From Dorea sp. D27 (GTDB lineage Bacteria > Bacillota > Clostridia > Lachnospirales > Lachnospiraceae), in the NCBI RefSeq assembly GCF_001185345.1, contig NZ_KQ236743.1, positions 997,954 to 1,061,953 on the forward strand: DNA of 64,000 nt, in the 5' to 3' direction. Made by a program: the position numbers and the translations under genes. The notes beneath the pieces were generated by a model that worked only from the letters and a program-made list of their open reading frames with translations, made no database searches and was not told where the DNA came from. Below are positions 1 to 9,598 of this stretch, in pieces (position 1 is the first letter of the stretch; each line of letters begins with the position of its first letter).

Positions 1-2
1 TT

Positions 3-404
3 ATCGAAAATGCACCGGATGCCGAATCTCAGATACGGGAGGTGTTCGCGGATTTTGGCCGCTCTATCGTCCCTTATCCCTTCACGGAGGCATGGATCAG
101 GTATCTCAGAGAGCAGGGAGCGCGGCTCTATTACCTTTCCAACTATTCAGAGGAAATGTACCGCCAGTCAGAGGAACAGCTGGCGTTCCTGCACATGCTC
201 GACGGCGGCATATTCTCATGGAAAGAGCGTCTGATGAAGCCTGATCCCGCTATATACAGCCTCCTTATCGAACGGTACGCCATCACGCCTGAAAGCGCCG
301 TCTTCTTCGATGACTGCAGGGAAAATGTAGAAGCAGCACGAAAGTCCGGAATCAACGGAGTGCTATTTACGACAGATATTCCATTGCGGATGCTCGAAAA
401 ATGA
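3..404 (+). CDS. HAD-superfamily hydrolase, C-terminal part (5' end outside window)
   Basis: The reading frame is open from the first bases of the window, so this is the C-terminal part of a gene cut by the left edge. It shows the late HAD motifs: a Ser/Asn switch region (YYLSNYS), the lysine motif before PDP (LMKPDPAIY), and the acidic motif IV (AVFFDDCRENV). This pattern fits HAD subfamily IA phosphatases of the phosphoglycolate phosphatase/epoxide hydrolase-like group. The catalytic DxDxT motif would lie upstream and cannot be seen. The substrate cannot be predicted. The gene ends 62 bp before lysC, on the same strand. Confidence 0.8.
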   Translation: MENAPDAESQIREVFADFGRSIVPYPFTEAWIRYLREQGARLYYLSNYSEEMYRQSEEQLAFLHMLDGGIFSWKERLMKPDPAIYSLLIERYAITPESAVFFDDCRENVEAARKSGINGVLFTTDIPLRMLEK

Positions 405-465
405 TGTAATATAAATAGAGAATTACGCAAGAAAACAAAGGCAGTTATGGAGGATTACAGAAAAG

Positions 466-1785
466 ATGAAGAAAGTTGTAAAGTTTGGCGGAAGTTCGCT
501 GGCAAGTGCCGCACAGTTTGAGAAAGTAGGAGCAATAATCAGAAGAGATGACGCAAGACGCTATGTAGTTCCGTCCGCACCCGGTAAACGAACGCCGAAT
601 GATACAAAGGTGACAGATATGCTGTACAGCTGTTACGGTCAGGCCATCATGGAAGAAGAGTTTGAAGGACAGCTTAAAGAAATCAAATCCAGGTTCAAGG
701 ATATTATCAAAGGACTTAAGCTGGATTTGTCTCTCGATGCAGAATTCAAGACGATAGAAGAGAACTTCAGCAAAAAGATAGGAAGGGACTATGCGGCCTC
801 CAGGGGAGAATATCTGAACGGAATAATAATGGCCGCCTACCTTGGCTTTGAGTTTATAGATGCTGCAGAGATCATCGCATTCGATGAGTCCGGAGAATTT
901 GACGCAACCGTTACCAACAGGATATTGTCCGAGAGGCTTGCACATACCGAGCGCGCCGTGATACCCGGATTCTACGGGGCTATGCCGAACGGGAAGATTA
1001 AGACCTTTTCAAGGGGAGGTTCCGATATCACAGGATCCATCGTTGCCAAAGCCGTACATGCGTGCATGTATGAAAACTGGACGGATGTGTCCGGCTTTCT
1101 CGTCGCCGATCCAAGAATCGTAAAGAATCCAAAGGCCATTGACGTCATTACATACCGGGAGCTCAGAGAGCTGTCATATATGGGAGCGACCGTCCTGCAC
1201 GAAGATGCCATCTTCCCTGTCAGAAAGGAAGGTATTCCAATCAACATCAGGAATACGAATATACCGGAAGATAAAGGGACGCTTATTGTAGAAGGAACCT
1301 GCCGTAAGCCAAGGTTCACCATTACCGGAATCGCGGGGAAAAAGGATTTCGCATCTATCACGGTTGAAAAAGCAATGATGAATTCCGAAGTCGGTTTCTG
1401 TAAAAAAGTGCTGGAAGTATTTGAAGAAAATGAAATATCTATCGAACATATGCCTTCAGGTATAGATACGATGACAATCTTTGTGCATCAGGATGAATTT
1501 GAGGAGAAGGAGCAGAAAGTGATAGCTGGCATCCACCGCGCGGTAGAACCAGACTTTCTTGAACTCGAATCAGATCTTGCCCTGATTGCCGTCGTGGGCC
1601 GCGGCATGCGTGCGACAAGAGGGACTTCGGGGCGCATTTTTTCGGCGCTGGCACACGCTAACGTAAATGTTAAGATGATCGATCAGGGTTCCAGCGAGCT
1701 GAACATCATAATCGGTGTGCGCAACCATGATTTTGAAGCTGCAGTCAGAGCATTGTACGATATTTTTGTAACAACGCAGATATAA
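466..1785 (+). CDS. lysC: aspartate kinase
   Basis: Aspartokinase phosphorylates L-aspartate, the first step to lysine, diaminopimelate, threonine and methionine. The N-terminus carries the kinase signature KFGGSS, and FSRGGSDITGS marks the amino-acid-kinase substrate/ATP site. The last ~150 residues form a tandem ACT regulatory region (for example ALIAVVGRGMRATRGTSGR and VNVKMIDQGSSELNIIIGV). At 439 residues it is the usual monofunctional length. A GGAGG sequence precedes the ATG. No lysine riboswitch fold is visible in the short upstream gap. It lies just upstream of a small CBS-domain gene on the same strand. Confidence 0.95.
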   Translation: MKKVVKFGGSSLASAAQFEKVGAIIRRDDARRYVVPSAPGKRTPNDTKVTDMLYSCYGQAIMEEEFEGQLKEIKSRFKDIIKGLKLDLSLDAEFKTIEENFSKKIGRDYAASRGEYLNGIIMAAYLGFEFIDAAEIIAFDESGEFDATVTNRILSERLAHTERAVIPGFYGAMPNGKIKTFSRGGSDITGSIVAKAVHACMYENWTDVSGFLVADPRIVKNPKAIDVITYRELRELSYMGATVLHEDAIFPVRKEGIPINIRNTNIPEDKGTLIVEGTCRKPRFTITGIAGKKDFASITVEKAMMNSEVGFCKKVLEVFEENEISIEHMPSGIDTMTIFVHQDEFEEKEQKVIAGIHRAVEPDFLELESDLALIAVVGRGMRATRGTSGRIFSALAHANVNVKMIDQGSSELNIIIGVRNHDFEAAVRALYDIFVTTQI

Positions 1786-1806
1786 AAAGACAAGGGGAGG
1801 TCTGCA

Positions 1807-2223
1807 ATGAATATATTATTTTTTCTGAAGCCCAAAAGCGAGCTGGCTTACATATACGATTACCATACACTCCGTCAGGCACTGGAAATTATGGAATACC
1901 ACAAATACTCTTCCGTGCCCATCTTGAACCGGGACGGCAAATACGTCGGCTCCATAACGGAAGGCGATCTGCTGTGGGGATTGAAGCGGCTTGATCTGAT
2001 GAATCTTCACGATGCAGAAGACATCAGCATCAAAAAGATAGAAAGAAGGCTTGATTACCAATGCGTCAACGCGGAATCAAATATGGAGGATTTGATTGGA
2101 AAGGCCATGGAACAAAATTTCGTTCCGGTCGTCGATGATGAAGAACACTTTATCGGTATTATCACACGGCGTGATATTATCGGATACTGCTACGACAAGA
2201 TGAGCGACTGTGATAAGCGCTGA
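1807..2223 (+). CDS. CBS-domain protein
   Basis: This 138-residue protein consists essentially of two CBS motifs (about residues 15-65 and 75-135). Typical features are SVPILNRDGKYVGSITEGDLL in the first and FVPVVDDEEHFIGIITRRDII in the second. Paired CBS modules bind adenine nucleotides and sense energy state; no catalytic domain is attached. It follows lysC by 21 bp with a good GGGGAGG ribosome site, and overlaps or abuts the amidohydrolase gene, so the three are probably co-transcribed. Its partner protein is unknown. Confidence 0.85.
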   Translation: MNILFFLKPKSELAYIYDYHTLRQALEIMEYHKYSSVPILNRDGKYVGSITEGDLLWGLKRLDLMNLHDAEDISIKKIERRLDYQCVNAESNMEDLIGKAMEQNFVPVVDDEEHFIGIITRRDIIGYCYDKMSDCDKR

Positions 2224-2281
2224 AAAGCAAATATCCGGCCGGACAAGGACAAAAAGACATAACAGAAAAAGGATGAGCACA

Positions 2282-3073
2282 ATGACAATTGATTTTCATA
2301 CACATATGTTTCCTGATAAAATCGCGAAAGGGACCCTTCGTTTCCTGGCTTCGGTCTGTCACATAGAACCATACACGGACGGTACGTACGAAGGGCTGAA
2401 GGCTTCCGCCATAGCGGCCGGCGTGGACATAAGCGTCGCGCTGCCAATCGTGACGAAACCTTCTCAATTTGAATCTATCAACCGGTTCGCGGCAGAGCAT
2501 CAGGAGGGCCGCATCGTCTCTTTTGGCAGTATCCATCCCGATAGCCATGACTATAAGCATCAGCTCAGGCAGATCAAATCGATGGGCATGAAGGGAATAA
2601 AGCTGCATCCTGACTATCAGGAAGTGTACTTTGATGATATACGATATAAACGGATTGTAGATTATGCGTCAGAACTAGGCTTGATAATAAGCGTACACGC
2701 CGGCCAAGATCCCAAGTGCCCTGAAGACGTGCACTGTACTCCGCAGATGGCGGCGGAGCTTATCGATGAAGTACATCCGGAAAAGCTCGTGCTGGCCCAT
2801 CTCGGAGGCAACGGCCAATGGGACCAGGTGGAAGAGCACCTCGTAGGGAAACATGTCTATTTTGATACGGGAGTCGTGCTTGGAAGAATATCAGACGATC
2901 AGTTTATAAGAATTGCCAGAACCCATGGCAGCGATAAGATTCTGTTTGCTACAGATTCTCCGTGGGCCGGGCAGAAGGAATTTATCAGCTATCTGGAATC
3001 AATGGACCTTACAGAGGAGGAGAAACGCCGCATATCTGGAGAAAACGCGATGCGGATACTTGGTCTTCTGTAA
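2282..3073 (+). CDS. amidohydrolase-family TIM-barrel metal hydrolase
   Basis: The protein begins with the metal-binding DFHTHMFPD motif of the amidohydrolase superfamily. It continues with KGIKLHPDYQ, a histidine in LIISVHAGQD, LAHLGG, and a late aspartate in LFATDSPW, all in the order expected for an Amidohydro_2-type barrel. I chose the ATG at 2282 because AAGGA lies 8 bases upstream; an ATG at 2273 overlaps that site. The family includes decarboxylases, lactonases and hydrolases, and the substrate cannot be assigned. It is followed 27 bp later by an EamA transporter that may share its transcript. Confidence 0.8.
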   Translation: MTIDFHTHMFPDKIAKGTLRFLASVCHIEPYTDGTYEGLKASAIAAGVDISVALPIVTKPSQFESINRFAAEHQEGRIVSFGSIHPDSHDYKHQLRQIKSMGMKGIKLHPDYQEVYFDDIRYKRIVDYASELGLIISVHAGQDPKCPEDVHCTPQMAAELIDEVHPEKLVLAHLGGNGQWDQVEEHLVGKHVYFDTGVVLGRISDDQFIRIARTHGSDKILFATDSPWAGQKEFISYLESMDLTEEEKRRISGENAMRILGLL

Positions 3074-3100
3074 ATGTAGGAAAGGACAAGGATGTAGCCT

Positions 3101-3994
3101 ATGAAAAGACTAGCACCTGTATTCGTTTTGATGGCTTCGGTACTATGGGGCTCCATGGGTATCATAACAAGATACGTGGCGGCAATCGGTTTTAACACGA
3201 GGCAGACTGCCGCGGTCAGAATCACGTCTGCCGCGGTGGTACTCATACTGTTCCTGCTTATCACAGACCGCAGCAAGCTGAAGATTGAGAAAAAAGATAT
3301 CAAATGGTTTCTGGGCACCGGACTCGGAAGCCTTTTTATCAATAATCTGGCCTATGCGGCTACCGTACAGAGAGCATCCCTCTCTGTAGCAGTCGTGCTG
3401 CTGTACACGGCACCGTTTTTCGTGATGATCATGTCCGTCCTCTTCTTCAAAGAGAAGCTGACGGTCCAAAAAATATCGGCCCTTCTCCTCTCGTTCGCAG
3501 GCTGTGTACTCGTGGTTGGACTGTCTGGCGCAAATGTGGGCGGCAATGCAGTTATCACGCTGATGATCGGATTGAGCGCCGGCTTCGGATATTCCTTGTA
3601 CAGCATATTCGGCAAAGTATTGATGGGAAAATATGAATCACTGACCGTCACGGTCTATACTTTTATACTGGCAAGCCTCGCGTCGCTCGTTATTGCAGAA
3701 CCTGCCTCTATGGTGAAGATTATAACGGAAAACACGTCGAAAATGCCGGTGACGGTAATTGGAAGCGTCATCACGCTCGCATTGCCTTATATCTGCTATT
3801 CCGCAGCGCTGAAATACATCGAGAGCAGCAAAGCCTCTATCATAGCATCTTTTGAGGTGGTTGCCGCCAGCCTGTTCGGCGTCATCCTATACGACGAGTC
3901 GCTGGATATGTTTAATCTTATCGGAATCGTATGTGTGGTGGCTGCGCTGATTATACTGCAGTGGAAGCCAAAGAATGAAAGGGAGAGGTCGTAA
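3101..3994 (+). CDS. EamA/DMT-family transporter
   Basis: A 297-residue membrane protein with about ten hydrophobic segments and two repeated EamA halves, as in drug/metabolite transporters of the RhaT/YdcZ type. The first helix contains the family-typical VLWGSMGIITRY, and the second half ends with ALKYIESSKASIIASFEVV and a final helix. It probably exports a small metabolite, but the substrate is unknown. It is the last gene of the lysC-to-transporter run and is followed by a palindromic repeat rather than a T-tailed terminator. A second EamA protein lies at 8676-9569. Confidence 0.88.
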   Translation: MKRLAPVFVLMASVLWGSMGIITRYVAAIGFNTRQTAAVRITSAAVVLILFLLITDRSKLKIEKKDIKWFLGTGLGSLFINNLAYAATVQRASLSVAVVLLYTAPFFVMIMSVLFFKEKLTVQKISALLLSFAGCVLVVGLSGANVGGNAVITLMIGLSAGFGYSLYSIFGKVLMGKYESLTVTVYTFILASLASLVIAEPASMVKIITENTSKMPVTVIGSVITLALPYICYSAALKYIESSKASIIASFEVVAASLFGVILYDESLDMFNLIGIVCVVAALIILQWKPKNERERS

Positions 3995-4014
3995 ACGAAG
4001 GCACCGTTTATAGT

Positions 4015-4091
4015 AATGAGGAAGAGCCGGAATCAGGCAGAGGATGTTCACTCACATAACAGCCCTTTATCTGATGCCGGCTCTTCTTGCA
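4015..4091 (+). repeat. dispersed palindromic repeat, copy A
   Basis: An imperfect inverted repeat whose outer arms are GAAGAGCCGG (from 4021) and CCGGCTCTTC (ending near 4087), with an inner CTCACATAAC. The same layout and many identical bases recur at 16801-16876, beginning AATGAGGAAGAGCCGGAATC in both copies. It could fold into a long hairpin. There is no T-run, so simple intrinsic termination is doubtful. Its position between the ends of convergent genes fits a mobile palindromic unit or an RNA 3' end. Confidence 0.7.
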
Positions 4092-4134
4092 GCAGCAACG
4101 TGTACGCCCACGGTCTGGCTGACCGGCGCCCCGG

Positions 4135-5145
4135 CTACAGAAGATTGATATTGTGGGCGGAAGCTTCTTCCAGCATCTCTTTCGGCCATATGGAAGACTG
4201 TACTTCTCCGATGTGTGCCTTTCTCAGATACAGCATACAGATCCGGGACTGGCCGATTCCGCCTCCGATGGTATAGGGGAGCTGGCCGTTCAGAAGCGTC
4301 CTCTGGAACTCGAGCTCTGCTCTGTCCTCGCAGCCGGCAGCCTTCAGCTGGCGGCGGAGCGCCTCCTCATCCACCCGGATTCCCATAGAGGAAAGCTCGA
4401 GGGCAATATCCAGAACCGGATAGTATACGATGATGTCACCGTTCAGATCCCAGTCATCATAATCAGGAGCACGCCCGTCATGTTTCTCGCCTGAGGCAAG
4501 CACTTTTCCAATCTGGGAGATAAATACGGCACCTTTTGCCTTTGCAATGCGGTACTCCCGTTCCTTTGCGTCAGACCCGGGATAAAGATCTTCCAGTTCC
4601 TGCGACGTGATAAATGTTATTTCATCCGGAAGGAACGGTTCTATGTAGTTATATCGTCTGGACATGAATTCTTCCGTCTCTTTCAGTGCAGAATATACCT
4701 TACGGACGGTATACTGAAGCGTCTCCGTGTTCCGTTCCTCTTTCGAGATGACTTTTTCCCAGTCCCACTGGTCTACATAGATAGAGTGGATGTTATCTGT
4801 ATCCTCGTCTCTGCGGATAGCGCTCATATCTGTATAAAGGCCTTCTCCGGAATGGAAATCATAACGTTTCAAGGCGTAACGCTTCCATTTGGCCAGAGAG
4901 TGGACGATCTCTGCCGGCGCGTCCTCCTGTTCTCTGATATCGAAAGAAACCGGTCTTTCTACTCCGTTTAGGTTATCGTTAAGGCCTGATTCCGGCTTTA
5001 CAAACAAAGGTGCTGAGACACGGGTCAGGTGCAGGGATTTGGCCAGTGCGCGTTCAAAATGATCCTTCACTTCCTTGATTGCAACTTCTGTTTCCCGGAT
5101 TGTAAGCGGAGATGAATAGTGTTCCGGGGTTATTAAATGTTCCAT
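4135..5145 (-). CDS. asnA: aspartate--ammonia ligase (asparagine synthetase A)
   Basis: AsnA makes asparagine from aspartate and ammonia with ATP, using a class II aminoacyl-tRNA-synthetase-like fold. The 336-residue length matches the family. Recognisable blocks are SAPLFVKPESGLNDNLNG, RPVSFDI, ALKRYDFHSGEGLYTDM and IYVDQWDWEK, with the C-terminal TIGGGIGQSRICM. It is transcribed divergently from nrdA; the start at 5145 has AAGGAG on the minus strand. The 3' end faces copy A of the palindromic repeat. Confidence 0.95.
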   Translation of the reverse strand: MEHLITPEHYSSPLTIRETEVAIKEVKDHFERALAKSLHLTRVSAPLFVKPESGLNDNLNGVERPVSFDIREQEDAPAEIVHSLAKWKRYALKRYDFHSGEGLYTDMSAIRRDEDTDNIHSIYVDQWDWEKVISKEERNTETLQYTVRKVYSALKETEEFMSRRYNYIEPFLPDEITFITSQELEDLYPGSDAKEREYRIAKAKGAVFISQIGKVLASGEKHDGRAPDYDDWDLNGDIIVYYPVLDIALELSSMGIRVDEEALRRQLKAAGCEDRAELEFQRTLLNGQLPYTIGGGIGQSRICMLYLRKAHIGEVQSSIWPKEMLEEASAHNINLL

Positions 5146-5274
5146 ATGTAAAACTCCTTTGCGTATTATTCTATCTTTTAATGTATACTTACAGACAGGC
5201 GTTAGTCAAGCGATTCTTGATGCCGATTTTACCACGGAAGATGAAACGAGGCAATTTCTGGATATAACTGCATC

Positions 5275-5319
5275 TTGATAAATACCATATGTTGTGATAA
5301 TATCTGATATATCCACAAC
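5275..5319 (+). promoter_or_regulatory. nrdAB promoter with overlapping inverted repeat
   Basis: TTGATA (5275-5280) and TAATAT (5298-5303) are separated by 17 bp, a good sigma-A type promoter. An inverted repeat, GTTGTG (5291-5296) and CACAAC (5314-5319), overlaps the -10 region and the start site. NrdR repressors bind palindromic boxes near nrd promoters, but this repeat does not match the NrdR box closely, so the regulator is uncertain. Confidence 0.6.
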
Positions 5320-5346
5320 AAATTGTGATTATATGGAGGAAGAACA

Positions 5347-7572
5347 ATGAAAGACATAAAAATCAAAGGGCTGGAACAAGTTCTTGCACATATACAAGGA
5401 GATTTTAAAGAACCTGAATATGATCTGTCCCGCCTGTACAGCAAATACGAATCGCTTAAGAAACGGGGGATGGATGAAAGGGAAAAGCTGTCCCTGCTTA
5501 CGAAAGCGGCTGTGGAGCTCACTACCCAGGAGGCACCTGGATGGGAACTGGTTGCCGCCCGGCTGCTGTACGCCGGATTTCACGACAAGCTGGACGAGGC
5601 CATGGAAAGATATGGTATCGCCGGTTTTTATGAGAAGATCGTATTTCTGACGGAAGAGAATCTGTATGGCAGCTATATCCTTGCTAATTACAGCAGGCAG
5701 GAGATCGAAGCATTCGGCAGGATGATACAGGAGGACCGCAGCAGGCTTTTTACATACTCCGGCCTGGATCTGCTCCTGAACCGTTACGTCATCCGCACCC
5801 GCCAGGGCACTGTGCTTGAAACCCCGCAGGAGATGTTCATGGGGATTGCCATGCACCTTGCTATGAAGGAAAAGGACCGGCGCTCAGAATGGGTGAGACG
5901 CTTCTATGACATGCTGAGCCTGCTTAAGGTGACGATGGCAACGCCTACGCTTTCCAATGCAAGGAAGCCTTACCATCAGCTTTCCTCCTGCTTCATTGAC
6001 ACGGTTCCCGACAGTCTGGACGGCATATACCGGAGCATAGACAGCTTCGCCAAAGTGAGCAAATATGGCGGCGGAATGGGGCTGTATTTTGGAAAGGTCC
6101 GTGCGAGCGGCAGTACCATACGTGGATTTGAAGGGGCGGCGGGAGGGGTCATCCGCTGGATCAAGCTTGCCAATGACACCGCAGTGGCCGTTGACCAGCT
6201 TGGGGTCCGTCAGGGCGCAGTGGCCGTATATCTCGATGTGTGGCACAGGGATCTTCCTGAGTTCCTGAAGCTTCGGACGAACAACGGCGACGACCGGATG
6301 AAGGCACACGATGTATTTCCGGCTGTCTGCTATCCCGATTACTTCTGGAGACAGGCAAGGGACGATATCGAAGGGGAATGGCACCTCATGTGTCCGCATG
6401 AGATACTGGCTGTGAAAGGATACGCGTTGGAAGACTGTTACGGTGAAGAGTGGGAAAGAAAATATCTGGACTGCGTGCAGGATACGAAGATATCGAAAAG
6501 AACCATACCAATAAAAGAAATCATCCGTCTGATTATCCGTAGTGCCGTAGAGACTGGAACTCCGTTCGCTTTCAACCGGGATACGGTAAACCGTATGAAT
6601 CCTAACGGACACAGAGGCATCATCTACTGCAGCAACTTATGCACAGAGATTGCCCAGAATATGGATGCGGTGGAAGAGGTTCAACAGACCATCGAGGAAA
6701 TTGACGGGGAAACGGTTGTCGTCACTGTGACAAAACCAGGGGAATTTGTCGTGTGTAACCTGGCCAGCCTCTCGCTCGGCCATATCGACGTGACAGACGA
6801 GACAGAGGTCCGACAGACGGTGTCCTCTGTGATGCGCGCACTGGACAACGTCATCGACCTTAATTTCTTTCCGGTTCCGTACGCAAAGCTGAACAATGAA
6901 AAATACCGTCCTGTCGGGCTTGGTGTCAGCGGATACCACCATATGCTCGCCAAAAACGGGATTGCATGGGAGAGCGGGGAGCATCTTGCTTTTGCCGATA
7001 AAGTGTTCCGTTCGATACACCGTGCCGCTATAGAAGCAAGCTGTGATATCGCGGAGGAGAAAGGGGCCTACGCCTACTTTGAAGGGAGCGACTGGCAGAC
7101 AGGAGCTTATTTTGACAAGCGCGGGCTTACCGGGACCGGATGGGAACAGCTTCGCACGAGGATTGCCTCCTGCGGCGTAAGGAATGGCTATATGCTGGCA
7201 GCGGCCCCGACAAGCAGTACGAGCATCATCGCCGGTACAACGGCGGGCCTTGATCCGGTCATGCACAGGTTCTATCTGGAAGAAAAAAAGAACGGGCTCA
7301 TACCAAGGGTCGCACCTGAACTATCAATGGACACATACTGGTATTACAAGAACGCACACCTGATTGATCAGACATGGTCCATCCGTGCCTGTGGCGTACG
7401 CCAGCGCCATATCGATCAGGCACAGAGCATGAATCTGTATATTACAAATGAATACACCTTCCGGAACGTGCTGAATCTGTATGTGCTTGCATGGGAGTGC
7501 GGGGTAAAGACCGTCTATTATATACGCTCCAGGAGCCTGGAGGTGGAAGAGTGCGATGTGTGCGCTTCCTAG
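5347..7572 (+). CDS. nrdA: ribonucleoside-diphosphate reductase large subunit, class Ia
   Basis: This is the catalytic alpha subunit, which reduces ribonucleotides to deoxyribonucleotides with NrdB. The 741-residue protein has the radical-site motif NLCTE at residues 430-434, with the thiyl cysteine at 432. The substrate-site block around YGGGMGLYFGKVR and the PTSSTS motif are present. The extreme C-terminus ends CDVCAS, the shuttle cysteine pair (736 and 739). The N-terminal ~90 residues look like a reduced or diverged ATP-cone region. GGAGGAA precedes the ATG. nrdB follows within 25 bp. Confidence 0.95.
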   Translation: MKDIKIKGLEQVLAHIQGDFKEPEYDLSRLYSKYESLKKRGMDEREKLSLLTKAAVELTTQEAPGWELVAARLLYAGFHDKLDEAMERYGIAGFYEKIVFLTEENLYGSYILANYSRQEIEAFGRMIQEDRSRLFTYSGLDLLLNRYVIRTRQGTVLETPQEMFMGIAMHLAMKEKDRRSEWVRRFYDMLSLLKVTMATPTLSNARKPYHQLSSCFIDTVPDSLDGIYRSIDSFAKVSKYGGGMGLYFGKVRASGSTIRGFEGAAGGVIRWIKLANDTAVAVDQLGVRQGAVAVYLDVWHRDLPEFLKLRTNNGDDRMKAHDVFPAVCYPDYFWRQARDDIEGEWHLMCPHEILAVKGYALEDCYGEEWERKYLDCVQDTKISKRTIPIKEIIRLIIRSAVETGTPFAFNRDTVNRMNPNGHRGIIYCSNLCTEIAQNMDAVEEVQQTIEEIDGETVVVTVTKPGEFVVCNLASLSLGHIDVTDETEVRQTVSSVMRALDNVIDLNFFPVPYAKLNNEKYRPVGLGVSGYHHMLAKNGIAWESGEHLAFADKVFRSIHRAAIEASCDIAEEKGAYAYFEGSDWQTGAYFDKRGLTGTGWEQLRTRIASCGVRNGYMLAAAPTSSTSIIAGTTAGLDPVMHRFYLEEKKNGLIPRVAPELSMDTYWYYKNAHLIDQTWSIRACGVRQRHIDQAQSMNLYITNEYTFRNVLNLYVLAWECGVKTVYYIRSRSLEVEECDVCAS

Positions 7573-7596
7573 TACATGAGCAGAGAGGAGAATGAT

Positions 7597-8640
7597 ATGG
7601 CAGAGCTTACGAAGAAGATGCTTTTCAATCCGGATGGGGACACCGATGTCCTCAGCAGAAGGATGATTGGCGGCAATACGACAAATCTCAATGATTTTAA
7701 CAATATGAAATATACATGGGTCAGCGACTGGTACCGGCAGGCGATGAACAACTTCTGGATACCGGAGGAAATCAGCCTGGGGGTTGATATAAAGGATTAT
7801 CTGCACCTTCCTGACGAGGAGCGCAGAGCCTACGATAAGATTCTTTCTTTCCTTATCTTTCTGGACAGCATACAGACAGCGAACCTTCCTCATATAGGTG
7901 CATATATCACGGCCAATGAAGTCAACCTCTGCCTGTCCATCCAGGCGTTCCAGGAGGCGGTGCACAGCCAGAGCTACAGCTATATGCTGGATACGATTTG
8001 TGAGCCGCAGAAGCGCGAGGAGATACTGTACCAGTGGAAAGAGGATGAACATCTGCTTCAGCGAAACGAGTTCATCGGGGGCCTGTACAACGAGTTCCAG
8101 GAGACAAAAAGTGCACAGTCGCTAGTGAGGACACTTGTTGCAAATTATATATTGGAAGGTGTATACTTTTATAGTGGCTTCATGTTCTTCTACAATCTTG
8201 GCCGCAATGGAAAGATGCCGGGTTCTGTACAGGAGATCCGATACATCAACCGGGACGAGAACACGCATCTGTGGCTGTTCCGCAGCATGCTCCAAGAATT
8301 AAAAAAAGAAGAGCCATGGCTGTTCACTGCAGAAGATATAAACGTATACCGTCGTATGATACAAGAAGGCTGCGAGCAGGAAATCCGATGGGGGCACTAT
8401 GTCATCGGGGACAAGATACAAGGGCTTACGAAGGAAATGGTAACAGGCTATATCCGCCATCTTGGAAACCTGAGATGTGCAGGTCTCGGGTTTGAGCCGG
8501 TATATGACGGATATGACAGGATTCCCGAGAACATGAAGTGGGTAGAACAATATGCAAACGCAAATCTCATCAAAACCGACTTTTTTGAGGCGAAAAGCAC
8601 CGCCTATGCCAAGAGCAGCGCTCTGACGGACGACCTGTAA
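7597..8640 (+). CDS. nrdB: ribonucleoside-diphosphate reductase small subunit, class Ia
   Basis: The radical-generating beta subunit. The iron ligand and radical block EAVHSQSY places Glu120, His123 and radical Tyr127 in the E-x2-H-x3-Y pattern of class Ia enzymes. Later ligands are in YILEGVYFY and RDENTHLWLF. The tyrosine is present, so this is not a Chlamydia-type Phe variant. I start at 7597 because AGAGAGGAG lies 6 bases upstream; the in-frame ATG at 7576 has no ribosome site. It forms an operon with nrdA. Confidence 0.95.
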   Translation: MAELTKKMLFNPDGDTDVLSRRMIGGNTTNLNDFNNMKYTWVSDWYRQAMNNFWIPEEISLGVDIKDYLHLPDEERRAYDKILSFLIFLDSIQTANLPHIGAYITANEVNLCLSIQAFQEAVHSQSYSYMLDTICEPQKREEILYQWKEDEHLLQRNEFIGGLYNEFQETKSAQSLVRTLVANYILEGVYFYSGFMFFYNLGRNGKMPGSVQEIRYINRDENTHLWLFRSMLQELKKEEPWLFTAEDINVYRRMIQEGCEQEIRWGHYVIGDKIQGLTKEMVTGYIRHLGNLRCAGLGFEPVYDGYDRIPENMKWVEQYANANLIKTDFFEAKSTAYAKSSALTDDL

Positions 8641-8675
8641 AGACAGACTGGCGGATTGGGAGGATAATATATAAT

Positions 8676-9569
8676 ATGAAGCAAAGAAGCAGCCTTTTCT
8701 ATGGCTCCCTTATTCTGATACAGAATATCTTGCTCGGCATAGGCAACCCGATAGCGAAATACGGGTTGTCCTCCTTTCCTTTCTTCTTATATGTATCCGT
8801 GCGTTTCCTCATGGGAAGCCTGTTTCTCGTACTCATATTCCACAAAAGAATCTCTGGCGGCATGAGAGCATCCTTCTGGAAACCGGGTACGCTGATTGCA
8901 GCGCTTACGGCGGGAGCGTATATCCTCGGTACGCTGACGTTTAAATATACGACGGCGACAAGCGCCGGTTTCCTATTTGCGCTGCCGGTCATATTTACCC
9001 CGTTTCTCATGCGGTTCGTATCTAAAGTAAAAATAGACAAGAAAAAATACATACCGATACTCGTTGTTGTTACAGGTACCTATCTGCTCTGCTGCGGGAG
9101 CGGAGGCTTCACATTTGGTCCGGGAGAGGCTATGGCCGTTGCAAGTTCTTTTCTCGTCGCCTGCGTCTTTGAGTTCAGCTCTCTCTATCTGAAGCATATG
9201 GAGCCGTTGCTGCTGGCAGCCTACCAGGCCGGATTGACCGGTGCCGTATGTCTCGTCCTGGGAATAGCAAACAATGAGGCCATGCCTGCATTTACCGATG
9301 TGCCTGCTGCAGCATGGGGCGCACTTCTGTATCTTGGCATCGGCTGTACGGGAATCAGCTACTGCCTGCAGAACTTTGCGCTCAGCAGGCTTGATTCTAC
9401 GAAAGCGGCGCTTATCATGTGCTCACAGCCTGTCTTTACGGCGGCAGCTTCCTTCCTCCTGCTGGATGAACGGATGGCGGGACTCCAGCTGGCAGGTGCC
9501 GTAATCATAATGGCCGGCATCATCTACGCAAATGTAATGCCTGAACACAGGACTGGCGGAACTATATAA
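8676..9569 (+). CDS. EamA/DMT-family transporter
   Basis: A 297-residue ten-helix DMT protein with two EamA repeats. Typical features are the N-terminal LLGIGNPIAKYGL segment, the middle TFKYTTATSAGFLFALPVIF segment and a C-terminal repeat ending LLLDERMAGLQLAGAVIIMAGI. It is the same length as the transporter at 3101-3994 but clearly diverged, so it is not a recent tandem copy. It follows nrdB by 35 bp, with GGGAGG upstream, and may be read from the same transcript. The substrate is unknown. Confidence 0.88.
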   Translation: MKQRSSLFYGSLILIQNILLGIGNPIAKYGLSSFPFFLYVSVRFLMGSLFLVLIFHKRISGGMRASFWKPGTLIAALTAGAYILGTLTFKYTTATSAGFLFALPVIFTPFLMRFVSKVKIDKKKYIPILVVVTGTYLLCCGSGGFTFGPGEAMAVASSFLVACVFEFSSLYLKHMEPLLLAAYQAGLTGAVCLVLGIANNEAMPAFTDVPAAAWGALLYLGIGCTGISYCLQNFALSRLDSTKAALIMCSQPVFTAAASFLLLDERMAGLQLAGAVIIMAGIIYANVMPEHRTGGTI

Positions 9570-9598
9570 GTCACTTTTGCCTGAAAGGAATGGATCAC

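Noticed and set aside
405..465. Lysine riboswitch upstream of lysC
   Set aside because: The gap is only 61 bp and shows no such fold.
4016..4276. 86-codon frame across the palindromic repeat and the asnA 3' end
   Set aside because: It has no ribosome site and is built from repeat and antisense sequence.
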